From NCBI GenBank assembly GCA_032622095.1, contig CP136064.1, positions 170,446,310 to 170,510,309 on the forward strand: a stretch of 64,000 bases of DNA, in the 5' to 3' direction. Of the stretch, positions 1 through 8,334 are shown one piece after another. Position 1 is the stretch's first letter; every line of letters starts with the position of its first letter. The position numbers and the translations under genes were made by a program. Below the pieces are notes generated by a model, which did no database searches, was not told the DNA's origin, and saw nothing but the letters and a program-made list of their open reading frames with translations. The DNA comes from Siphonodentalium dalli. Lineage: Eukaryota; Mollusca; Scaphopoda; Gadilida; Siphonodentaliidae.

Positions 1-508
1 CACATCCTGTTCTACATATAGGCCAACTCCCAAACAACAACACGAAGTAGTATTATTTACAATTATTTATTTATGATGCTATATATATTGTGTTACATAG
101 GTCGAAAAACGTTTCTGTCTTTGTCAACCGTCAAATGTGCTGGAAAAGTTCCGTAAACTAAGATGACTGTTGTTTCTGGTAGAGCTTCACTAAACCTCAT
201 ATCTAGTTGTACTAATCCTTTGTTGACAGACGCGACATTTTCTCCGTAAGGCTCTATGCAGAATATGGTGAAACCTTCTTTATAAGATTCTCTATCAATA
301 GATGATCCTGGGAATGCACTCACCAAGTTGTTGTAGGCATCCATATAGTCGTCTTTTTAAAAGTTCATATTTAAGGGGCAGCTCGGTACCGATTGTCCAT
401 CCATGGTAAGCGCTAAATGACTGCAGTTATGTTTAAAATTGTACGGATTCTTGGTGTAGCTGCCATTCAATGCCTCTGCCTCCGTAATTACGATTAAAAT
501 CCTTTGTT
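1..508. repeat. Left terminal inverted repeat of the Maverick-like element
   Basis: Reading the reverse complement from 508 to 1 reproduces the 3' end of the capsid gene (from 3764), its stop, the short AT run and the sequence now found at 8509-8590. Identity is high with scattered substitutions. One 3-bp difference adds a codon in the capsid-derived part. This copy lacks the Penelope-like insertion, so it shows the empty target site (a short AT run at about 82-92). The inner edge at about 508 falls inside the RING-finger remnant. Confidence 0.85.
93..508 (-). pseudogene. Partial inverted copy of the hexon-like capsid gene (3' part only)
   Basis: The minus strand encodes the C-terminal ~137 residues of the same capsid protein as 2958-4176, including the shared stretch SAFPGSSIDRESYK and the terminus KDRNVF-PM. 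A substitution near 367-370 creates an in-frame stop (TTTTAA where the other copy has TTTAAA), leaving 93-344 as the open remnant. It has no start region of its own. It is best read as part of the inverted terminal repeat rather than a second gene. Confidence 0.85.
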
Positions 509-618
509 TTCTTCAGTGTTCACACATTTGTGCTTGTAAAATGTGTGCAGTAGCGATAGAGAACTGCCCCGTATGCAGACAAAACATAATTGCTATGACG
601 AGAGTTTTCTTATTATAA
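502..618 (+). pseudogene. Remnant of a RING-finger (IAP/E3-ligase type) gene, C-terminal half
   Basis: The frame 502-618 reads a C-terminal RING half: FLQCSHICACKMCAVAIENC followed by PVCRQN, a few more residues and TAA. This fits the C-x-H-x2-C-x-C-x2-C...C-P-x-C-R spacing of the second half of RING-HC domains at the C-termini of IAP proteins and related E3 ubiquitin ligases. The first zinc-binding half would lie before about 502, where the sequence switches to the inverted repeat, so the gene is cut at the repeat junction. RING genes are known as accessory genes of large DNA viruses. The fold is clear from the cysteine pattern; the exact family is inference. Confidence 0.65.
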
Positions 619-954
619 GGATACTGATGATAGCCTTTCAGGGGAAAAATGGAGTCTGAACGTGTATCAGAAAAATGGGAATGGTTAGGGCAAAAGTCCC
701 AAGGTCAGAAATGGTTTATATTTGCCAGATGAAAATATTGTACACTGTAATTATTACAGCTATAGTGAATATATCATTAGATAACGAGCCTAAAACATTA
801 TGGGTTTCTCTGTTGAGTTCCGGTATTGGAATCGCCCTACCGACACCTACCATAGGTAGTAAACCAACCCCAATACGAGTATAGAGATAACTTTTAAAAC
901 ATACGTTACTTCACCAAAATGGTGCGTTAAACAAACTTCGTCATTTCTGGCAAT
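619..954 (+). other. Spacer inside the Maverick-like element, no recognisable gene
   Basis: Only short open stretches are present (for example 649-732, about 27 codons after an ATG, and an unrecognised 675-884 frame without a convincing start). I see no known motif. It may contain a degraded N-terminal part of the downstream TBP-like gene. Confidence 0.4.
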
Positions 955-1434
955 ATGGGTTTTAAGCCCAACCTGGTGGAGCTGACTAATAAATTGTGTA
1001 ATACTGTATACAACTCGAACATAATGATATGGAAGAACCGAGGCATAGGAGGGTGCTGTTGGATATACAAAAATGGTCAGCTATTATTTATGGGTGCAGC
1101 AGCCAAATGCGAGGATGCCGTCAAGAAATTAAGAAGATATGTTAGAATAATTCAAAAAATAAGATACCCTGTTTATATGAGTAATATGAAAGTCATTACT
1201 TCATCAATGACTCACGACCTATACTAAAAACTCAATTTGGTTAAAATAGCAGACTGTTTGGATAGCAGTTACGAACCTGAATTATTTCCCGGTTTGATGT
1301 TAAAGAGAAACAATATAAATTTCACCTGTCATACTAGCGGAAAAATATTAATAACGGGAGTTAAATGACGAAAGGACATAAACGATGTGATATATCCTAC
1401 ACTCTTGGAAATAGGGTTGTGTAGCGATGGATGA
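955..1434 (+). pseudogene. TATA-binding-protein-like (TBP fold) pseudogene
   Basis: One continuous frame, broken by TAA at 1225-1227 and TGA at 1366-1368 and ending at TGA 1432-1434, reads as the two-fold TBP saddle. The first repeat carries a G-x-L-L/F-x-G-A strand followed by RRYVRIIQKI, very close to the 'KYARIIQKI' helix of TBP. The second carries SSYEPELFPGL, the hallmark of the second TBP repeat, then SGKILITGVK and a helix with IYP. TBP binds the TATA box and nucleates transcription; TBP-like proteins are also known in some giant DNA viruses. At about 160 codons it is close to the ~180-residue conserved core, with the extreme N-terminus weak or lost. Two nonsense codons mean it is dead. 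It lies just upstream of the integrase, within the mobile element. Confidence 0.75.
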
Positions 1435-2319
1435 ACACTTGAAACTTATTTATTACGACCCGTCTAACACTGGTAGTTTCGGAGATGTTGAGTGATTATA
1501 CAGAGCCGTAAAGGATGAAGGTATACACAGAATTAGTAGGAAGAAAATACGAGATTGGTTAGCTTCCCACGAAACTTATAGCCTAGTAAGACTGCGCCGA
1601 CTTAAATTTCCGAGAAGTAGAGTGATAGTTCGCGGACTTGACTCGTTGTGGGATTCTGATTTGGCTGATATGAATGTGACTAGTAGTCAATTCAGATACA
1701 TATTGGTGCGTATAGATATATTCTCCCGATTCGCGTGGGCTCGAGCTTTGAAGAAAAAAAATGCCAAAGATGTGAGTGCTGCATTCGAAGACATATTCGC
1801 CCGAGAAATAAGACAACCACTCGTACTAAGACCTGATAAAGGCGGCGAATATGCGTTAGTTAAACGTGTGTTGAAAAGAGAAAAAATAAAACATTTAATC
1901 ACAGATAATGAAACGAAAGCTAATTATGCCGAGGTTTGCTCAATACTACAGGATATAATATATACCTACAATGGTAGTAGGCACAGATCAATAGGTCGGG
2001 CTCCTTCTGAAATTAATAAGGAAAATGAATCGGAAGTGAGGTACAAACTAGCTTTGAAGCGTAAAGAAAGGGTGGTAAAAAGTGGACAGGGAGATATAGA
2101 AGAGATAACATAAACGTTTATAAGATAAAAGATTGGAACGAAGAGGTGACTGGCTAACTTTACGAACAAGAATTACAAGGGGTCAAAGTTGACGCTGATA
2201 CAACATACAGAATAGAAAACGTTTTAAAGAAAAGCAGAGGGAAGGTACTCATTAGGTGGCTGAATTGGGGCCCCAGGTTTGATTCCTGGATACCTGAAGT
2301 TGACCCAGTTAAATACTGA
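1427..2319 (+). pseudogene. Retroviral-type integrase of Maverick/Polinton (F54H12.3-like) with chromodomain-like tail, broken
   Basis: It starts at ATG 1427 (MDEHLKLIYYDPSNTGSF) and reads through TGA 1493-1495. The next segment, 1496-2113, holds the rve core: the first aspartate in LADMNV, the second in RPDKGGEYA, then NETKANYAE. Compared with the family about 25-30 residues are missing between that point and SILQDIIYTYN, an in-frame internal deletion next to the third catalytic acid. After 2113 the match continues in another frame to 2319, with one more stop, and ends in a chromodomain-like segment (RGKVLIRWLNW then SWIPEVD). Such integrases join element ends to host DNA. The copy is inactive. 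Its start overlaps the end of the TBP-like frame by 8 bp. Confidence 0.85.
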
Positions 2320-2709
2320 TGATGAGGCTATATATTTCCAGTGATAAATACAAAGACTATTTTCCAGACAATGTGGGTGGAGATTTTACTTTACCTCTGC
2401 CATCGAATTGACATCTGAATAGTGGATGGACAGTCACCTTGGAACAAATATCTATGAACCCAAAACCACATAACAGAATAATTTACGTATGCTGTGACCT
2501 TTGTCAAGCATCCAGACTGCCTACTCAATCTCTTCAAGTGCTGAGGGTTATATACATGGATGGTGCGGGAGACTTCGTGGGAAGTACAGCGGTTCCTGTC
2601 ACAGGGGACCCTCAAACTTTTTAAGGATTATTTACTGGACGAAAATTTGAAAATAATAGAAATTGACTCATTGGATTGCATCTTGTTAGTGAACGATGGT
2701 CGGGACTAG
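2319..2709 (+). pseudogene. Penton-like minor capsid protein gene, broken
   Basis: It opens at ATG 2319 with MMRLYISSDKYKDYFPDN, followed by a DFTLPLP strand. That N-terminus is typical of the second capsid-type protein encoded next to the F54H12.2-like capsid gene in invertebrate Maverick elements. An in-frame TGA at 2409-2411 interrupts it. The frame resumes (GWTVTLEQISMNP...) to 2624, and a different frame then continues to 2709 (LFKDYLLDENL...LLVNDGRD), indicating a frameshift near 2610-2625. The assignment as penton/single-jelly-roll minor capsid is by position and style, not by a diagnostic motif. It overlaps the start of the basic-protein gene at 2696. Confidence 0.6.
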
Positions 2710-2989
2710 ATATTATTACGACGCTGTGCATAGGACGTATATGCCAACGAAACCAGGAAATAATGTGTCAATAGCTAAGCCTCGGAAAGCTACTAAATTA
2801 GTTACTAAGAAGAAAATAAATATTAAACCTAAAAAAAGCGAGAGAAAGAAGAAATATGTCAAGGGTAGAACAGCTCCGAAAATCAACCAATCAGGGCGGA
2901 TGGTGAAGAAGTCGAAAGTTATAAGGAGAAAGAGACTGAGTGATGTTTTCGATAATCATGGACAGACTACCCATATTCAGAGAAGTTGA
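2696..2989 (+). CDS. Small, very basic protein (virion core-like)
   Basis: A 97-codon intact frame begins at ATG 2696, inside the tail of the penton-like gene, and ends at 2989, overlapping the capsid start at 2958. It is extremely rich in lysine and arginine (runs such as KKKINIKPKKSERKKK and VIRRKRL), with almost no acidic or hydrophobic core. Placed between penton-like and hexon-like genes, it resembles the small DNA-condensing core proteins of adenovirus-related viruses; that role is inference from composition and position. It is the only gene of the element that remains open over its full apparent length. Confidence 0.55.
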   Translation: MVGTRYYYDAVHRTYMPTKPGNNVSIAKPRKATKLVTKKKINIKPKKSERKKKYVKGRTAPKINQSGRMVKKSKVIRRKRLSDVFDNHGQTTHIQRS

Positions 2990-4176
2990 AGAAGTTAGTC
3001 ACGCGCATAAAGAATGGATGGAGTTCAACCCCTCCACTGCCATTACAGAAAATTCACCCATAGAATTTTATATACCAGGGACATCTAATGATTACGTCGA
3101 TTTACGAAACAGCACTCTCAGCGTTAAACTTAAGATAGTTAAAGATGATGGTTCAGCATTGTCTTCAACATCGAAAGTCGGCCCCCATTAACATGCCTCT
3201 TTCGTCGATATTTAGTTCCGTCAATATGGAATTATAGCACACGCCAGTAGGATCCCTAGGTCCTTATTACCCGTATAAGGCCTATCTGGACACGTTACTA
3301 GAGGCGACGGAGACACAACTACAACATACGCTTTCCGAACGACTATACAGAAAGGACAGAGCGAAACATATGGAATCCACTACTCTAAATGTGGGTCTAC
3401 TAACGAGAAAAGACTTTTTCGATGACAATGCTATTCTATCAATGTCAGGACCAATCAGCCACGACCTATGCCAGCAGAAGCGTTACGTGTTGAACGGAGT
3501 TCCCGTCAAAATAACTTTATGGCCTAATAAAAATGCCTTTTGTTTAATGAGCGGAGACACTACTCCCAAATACAAAATAAAAATAACGGAAGCTAAATTT
3601 AAAGCTTGTTTCGTCAAAACAGAAAATGGGGCTGATATAGAAAGAAAACTCGCTACAAAAGACGCTATCAACCCTTACAGAAAGTCGGTCATTAAAGCCT
3701 TCTCTGTCGCCAAAGGTGCCTTCAATTTCACAGCGACTAACGTATTCCAAAATGATGTTCCACAAAGGATTTTAATCGTAATTAAGGAGGCAGAGGCATT
3801 GAATGGCAGCTACACCAAGAATCCATACAATTTTAAACATTATAATTGCAGTCATTTAGCGCTTACAGTGGATGCACAATCAGTACCGAGCCGCCCTTTA
3901 AATATGAACTTTAAAAAAGATGACTATATGGATGCCTACCACATCTCGGTGAGTGCATTCCCAGGATCATCTATTGATAGAGAATCTTATAAAGGTTTCA
4001 CCATATTCTGTATTCAGCCTTACGGAGAAAATGTCGCGTCTGTCAATAAAGGATTAGTACAACTAGACATGAGGTTCAGTGAAGCTCTGCCGGAAACAGC
4101 AGTCATCTTAGTTTACAAAACTTGTCCAGCATATTTGATGGTTGACAAAGACAGAAACGTTTTTCTACCTATGTAA
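2958..4176 (+). pseudogene. Hexon-like major capsid protein gene (F54H12.2-like), broken
   Basis: It starts at ATG 2958 (MDRLPIFREVEEVSH) and encodes about 406 residues, within the usual size of this capsid family. N-terminal hallmarks are EFNPSTAIT, SPIEFYIPG and YVDLRNS. A frameshift near 3180-3187 is followed, in the new frame, by TAG at 3235-3237. The reading then stays open through YYPYKAYLDTLLEA and DRAKHM to TAA 4174-4176; the stretch from 3370 is 268 codons. Proteins of this type form the double-jelly-roll shell in Maverick/adintovirus particles. The last third (from 3764) is duplicated in inverted form at the left end of the element. It is dead because of the frameshift and nonsense codon. 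Confidence 0.8.
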
Positions 4177-4388
4177 CACAATATATATATATATATATTT
4201 CACAGTTTAGTATAGCATGTGCACAGTAATATATATGGTCCAAGATTGATATAAGACATGTCTATAGAAAATAATTCATTTAATTAAAATGTCTATAGGC
4301 CTTTCGTGGCATTGCCACTTTTCAATAGACGACAATAATGATTATGACGTCATAGCGTCATGGGAGATAACTCAATTTAGAGAGAACG

Positions 4389-4718
4389 TCATTTCCTGAG
4401 TGCATTAAGTTTACACTTGAAATGTTTCATATAAAAGTCTTCTCTTTGCTGTCTGAGTATTTTGTTGTCGGACTGTAGTTTTTGAAACGGGAAAATTGAA
4501 AAGTTCCTATCCCCGCATTCATCCAAGTGTGCACTGAGCGGAATTTTTCGATATTCTGGTTGTTTAATTTGCTGCTTGTGAATTCTCGTTCTTTCTCGCA
4601 GTGTATTGCCCGTTTCTCCGACGTAACTTTCTGAACATCCATGGCAGACGATACAATAGATTAAGTTTCTTGTCCCACAGTCCATAGAAACATTCGGATA
4701 CATTTTCATACCATTTTT
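4389..4718 (-). CDS. Penelope-like element GIY-YIG endonuclease domain (after an in-frame stop)
   Basis: This continues the reverse transcriptase frame directly after TAA 4719-4721; the next ATG is at 4709. It shows the GIY-YIG signature as LIYCIVCHGC then ESYVGETGNTLRERTRIHK, followed by HLDECG. This is the nicking nuclease that Penelope-like elements carry at the C-terminus of the RT. The usual Penelope protein is a single chain, so either the domain is reached by readthrough or this copy is disabled. The spacing across the stop is normal, with no missing block. Confidence 0.85.
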   Translation of the reverse strand, partial: KNGMKMYPNVSMDCGTRNLIYCIVCHGCSESYVGETGNTLRERTRIHKQQIKQPEYRKIPLSAHLDECGDRNFSIFPFQKLQSDNKILRQQREDFYMKHFKCKLNALRK

Positions 4719-6707
4719 TTATTTTAGGTTTTCGCCTGTATGGATATAATTGCATGTCCCACATCGTTTGTCACTACATTTATTCACTAAATTCGATTTC
4801 CCACCAGTTGTGAATCTTGCTTTTGTCAGAATCTTTTTAAAGTTTTTTGGCTGACGTTTGCTCGGTAAAATATCATCTGATTTCATTGCGGCATTCATTG
4901 TTTCACTTTTCTGTAGGATGGGAAATAGTTGTTTTGCAACTGTGGCCATATTAGGATGATGTGGGTTATGTGTGGAAACTAATGGAGTTGGATCCGATAT
5001 TGGTTTTGGTGACATTTTTGCGCGTAGATCAGCGATGGGGATGACCCTTGTGCGTTCTATGCCATCCTGTATCAGTTTTTTCGGATAGTGTTGTTTTTCT
5101 AGAAACATCTTCAGTTCAGAAAGTCTATGGTCACGTTGTTTGTCTTGACTAACGATTGTGCACACCCTTCTTGCCAGACAATAGGGGATGTTACGCTTAG
5201 TGTGCGATGGGTGGCACGAACGGAAATCCAGATATTGGTGTGTGTCTGTTAGTTTGTAGAATATGTCCGTTTGTAATTTATTTTTGTCAGCCAAAACAAG
5301 CACATCCAGAAATGGTAATTTTTCACGGCTCCATTCTGATGAAAATTTGATTGATGGATGAAGTGAGTTCAGAAGTGAAAGGAACTGGTTGAGGGTCTCT
5401 GTTGAATCTTCCCAAATAATGAAACAATCATCCAGATACCTTTTCCATGTACACATAATATGTTCACTGATGTTGGTCTGGAATGATTCTTTTACTTTCG
5501 TATACAGTTGATGTTCGAGAAATCCCATTACTAAATTTGCGTAGGTTGGGGCCATCTTTGTACCCATAGCCGTGCCTTTAATTTGAAGAAAATATCTCTC
5601 GTCAAAGAAGAAGTTATTGTTTTCTAAAACTATGTCAACTGCATTCAGAATGAAATCCTCACTGAAGCGATCGTTCAATATATCATTATGTTCCTTCATC
5701 CAAAATTTAAGTGCCTCCTTTCCAAGTGAATGGGGGATGCACGAATATAAATTTGTCACATCGCAGCTCACAAGTATAGACCCTTCTTTTATTTCGCGTG
5801 GTAACTTGCGGATGAAGTCCATGTCATCTCGGAGATAGCTAGGTATTTTTCCACAGAGAGGTTTAAGAATTATGACCACGAAGTTACTCAAACGATTAGT
5901 CGGGCACGAAGGTCCAGCTATTATGGGTCGTAATTTGAGATCTGTTGGTTCTTCCAGTTCCATATAAGAGCTATTCTGAAGTTTGATTGCTTCTTGTATT
6001 TGCTTACTCTTGTGTATTTTCGGAAGACCGTATATATTACTGCTGTTATGTTCAAAATTTATAAGATAGTCCCTTTCTTTTTCCGTGGTACATTTGGGGA
6101 ATGTTGTTAGAAGATTCTTGATTATTTTAAACGTGTTTTCGTCAGTATTGGTTTCGTTTTCTTCATAGAATTCTTCATTTTGGATTAACTCCTCAATAAG
6201 AAGTCGATAATATGTTTGATTCATAATGACGATAGCGCCCCCTTTATCCGCTTCTTTAATTATGATGGATTTGTCCTGTTGTAAGCAATTTATAGCCTCG
6301 TTTTCCATTTTGGAGATATTTTGTTTCACATTTATATCCGTGGGTGGAATTTTCACCAAGGTTTCTATGTATTCATCTAGGTGAGGGTCGCGTCCTTTTG
6401 GTGGTGTTTTGTTCGATTTGTTACGAACCAGTGATCCATCTGTTGTTAATTCTTTTCCGTGATGATATTCAATGAGTCGTAATTTTCTTCCAAACTCCAA
6501 GACATCTGTTTCAAGTTCTCTTACGTCTTTTCTAGGTGTCGGTGTAAATTTTAAGCCACGCTCAAGAACTTTAATTTCAACTTCTGTCAGTTTTCTGTTT
6601 GATAGGTTTATTATTTTAGGATCTACATGTTCGTCACATATTTTTTCTTCGTTGGGTTCATTCTGCTTTGCTTGATCCTTGTGACTTGGGGATAGCCTTG
6701 TCCTCAA
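4719..6707 (-). CDS. Penelope-like element reverse transcriptase
   Basis: The frame opens just after a TAG upstream of 6707; the annotated first codon is TTG, so no standard ATG start is visible at its 5' end. The ~662-residue frame has the Penelope RT landmarks in order: YGLPKIHKS, LRPIIAGPSCPTNRLS, SCDVTNLYSCIP (motif A), KGTAMGTKMAPTYANL (motif B), RYLDDCFIIWE (catalytic motif C), LPFLDVLV. The cysteine-rich linker CSDKRCGTC leads into the endonuclease. It copies element RNA into DNA at nicked targets. It overlaps the upstream RS-rich frame by 4 bp in a -1 relation at a run of five T, so it may depend on frameshifting. Confidence 0.9.
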   Translation of the reverse strand: MRTRLSPSHKDQAKQNEPNEEKICDEHVDPKIINLSNRKLTEVEIKVLERGLKFTPTPRKDVRELETDVLEFGRKLRLIEYHHGKELTTDGSLVRNKSNKTPPKGRDPHLDEYIETLVKIPPTDINVKQNISKMENEAINCLQQDKSIIIKEADKGGAIVIMNQTYYRLLIEELIQNEEFYEENETNTDENTFKIIKNLLTTFPKCTTEKERDYLINFEHNSSNIYGLPKIHKSKQIQEAIKLQNSSYMELEEPTDLKLRPIIAGPSCPTNRLSNFVVIILKPLCGKIPSYLRDDMDFIRKLPREIKEGSILVSCDVTNLYSCIPHSLGKEALKFWMKEHNDILNDRFSEDFILNAVDIVLENNNFFFDERYFLQIKGTAMGTKMAPTYANLVMGFLEHQLYTKVKESFQTNISEHIMCTWKRYLDDCFIIWEDSTETLNQFLSLLNSLHPSIKFSSEWSREKLPFLDVLVLADKNKLQTDIFYKLTDTHQYLDFRSCHPSHTKRNIPYCLARRVCTIVSQDKQRDHRLSELKMFLEKQHYPKKLIQDGIERTRVIPIADLRAKMSPKPISDPTPLVSTHNPHHPNMATVAKQLFPILQKSETMNAAMKSDDILPSKRQPKNFKKILTKARFTTGGKSNLVNKCSDKRCGTCNYIHTGENLK

Positions 6708-7309
6708 AAACGGGTTTCTCTATTTTGTCCGTTTTGTGGCCGACGATAGTTAATTGATCTCCCCGATATTTGTTGCCTGTTTGGTACAAAATCATCGGGA
6801 ATATTTTGTCCAGGAGCACGATTGTAGTATCCCGATCGCATGACATCAGAGTATAAACGCCCATCTCTTCTATTAGAGCGATATTCTGATCTCCCACGCG
6901 ATTTGCTACGGTATGATACTTGCCCAAAATTGTTGCGAGGAGTACTTCTAGATCTGCTTCTAGATTTACTCCAGTTTCTTTTTTGTGTTTTATTTATTCT
7001 ATTTGTTGGTATTTTCGGATTATATTTTTTCGTCTTTACCGCATTGTTAGAATTCTGTTTATGCGTCGTGCGTTCTGGTTCTTTTGTGGATTGTTTTCCT
7101 TTTTGTTCCTTGGTAAGAAAATCACTTTCTGTATCAAACTTGAGTTCATATTCATCCAGGAACTTTTTATTTTTAGTTTCCCAAATTGTTAGAGATTTGG
7201 TTTCATTTGCAGATGTTTCTTCTGCCCACATCTCTTTTAATTTGTCAGCAATTAGACCAGTTGCCGCACTAGTTATTTCTTCCTGCATTGCTGCATCTAT
7301 GTTATGCAA
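6704..7309 (-). CDS. Upstream RS/RG-rich basic ORF of the Penelope-like element
   Basis: A 201-codon frame ends in TGA at 6704-6706, overlapping the RT frame by four bases. The N-terminal third is acidic/helical (EEITSAATGLIADKLKEMW). The rest is basic and rich in Arg-Ser and Arg-Gly, including WSKSRSRSRSTPRNN, and looks like a disordered RNA-binding region. I do not recognise a named domain. Its place directly 5' of the RT suggests a nucleic-acid-binding partner or an N-terminal extension joined by a -1 frameshift. An alternative is that a single indel split one original reading frame. Confidence 0.6.
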   Translation of the reverse strand: MHNIDAAMQEEITSAATGLIADKLKEMWAEETSANETKSLTIWETKNKKFLDEYELKFDTESDFLTKEQKGKQSTKEPERTTHKQNSNNAVKTKKYNPKIPTNRINKTQKRNWSKSRSRSRSTPRNNFGQVSYRSKSRGRSEYRSNRRDGRLYSDVMRSGYYNRAPGQNIPDDFVPNRQQISGRSINYRRPQNGQNRETRF

Positions 7310-7328
7310 TTTCGTCTGATACCTTTTC

Positions 7329-8334
7329 TCAACCAGTTCCTTTCACTTCTGAACTCACTTCATCCGTCAATCAAATTTACATCAGAATGGAGCCGTGAAA
7401 AATTACCATTTCTCTGGATGTGCTTGTTTTGGCTGACAAAAATAAATTACAAACGGACATATTCTACAAACTAACAGACACACACCAATATCTGGATTTC
7501 CGTTCGTGCCACCCATCGCACACTAAGCGTAACATCCCCTATTGTCTGGCAAGACGGGTGTGCACAATCGTTAGTCAAGACAAACAACGTGACCATAGAC
7601 TTTCTGAACTGAAGATGTTTCTAGAAAAACAACACTATCCGAAAAAACTGATACAGGTTGGCATAGAACGCGCAAGGGCCATCCCCATCGCTGATCTACG
7701 CGCAAAAATGTCACCAAAACCAATATCGGATCCAACTCCATTAGTTTTCACACATAACCCACATCATCCTAATATGGCCACAGTTGCAAAACAACTATTT
7801 CCCATCCTACAGAAAAGTGAAACAATGAATGCCGCAATAAAATCAGATGATATTTTACCGAGCAAACGTCAGCCAAAATACTTGAAAAAGATTCTGACAA
7901 AAGCAAGATTCACAACTGGTGGGAAATCGAATTTAGTGAATAAATGTAGTGACAAACGATGTGGGACATGCAATTATATCCATACAGGCGAAAACCTAAA
8001 ATAAAAAAATGGTATGAAAATGTATCCGAATGTTTCTATGGACTGTGGGACAAGAAACTTAATCTATTGTATCGTCTGCCATGGATGTTCAGAAAGTTAC
8101 GTCGGAGAAAAGGGCAATACACTGCGAGAAAGAACGAGAATTCACAAGCAGCAAATTAAACAACCAGAATATCGAAAAATTCCGCTCAGTGCACACTTGG
8201 ATGAATGCGGGGGTAGGAACTTTTCGATTTTCCCGTTTCAAAAACTACAGTCCGACAGCAAAATACTCAGACAGCAAAGAGAAGACTTTTATATGAAACA
8301 TTTCAAGTGTAAACTTAATGCACTCAGGAAATGA
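7329..8334 (+). pseudogene. 5'-truncated second Penelope-like copy (RT C-terminus plus GIY-YIG)
   Basis: The copy begins mid-RT at about 7329, matching 5395 of the other copy, and keeps only the end of the RT and the nuclease. A 2-bp insertion near 7410 (TTTCTCTGG where the other copy has TTTCTGG) shifts the frame at its start. The frame is then open 7420-8004 to TAA 8002-8004, the same in-frame stop as the partner copy, and resumes as the GIY-YIG part at 8014-8334. Private substitutions (for example VGEKGN against VGETGN, CGGRNF against CGDRNF) show it is a separate insertion or an old duplicate. Confidence 0.85.
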
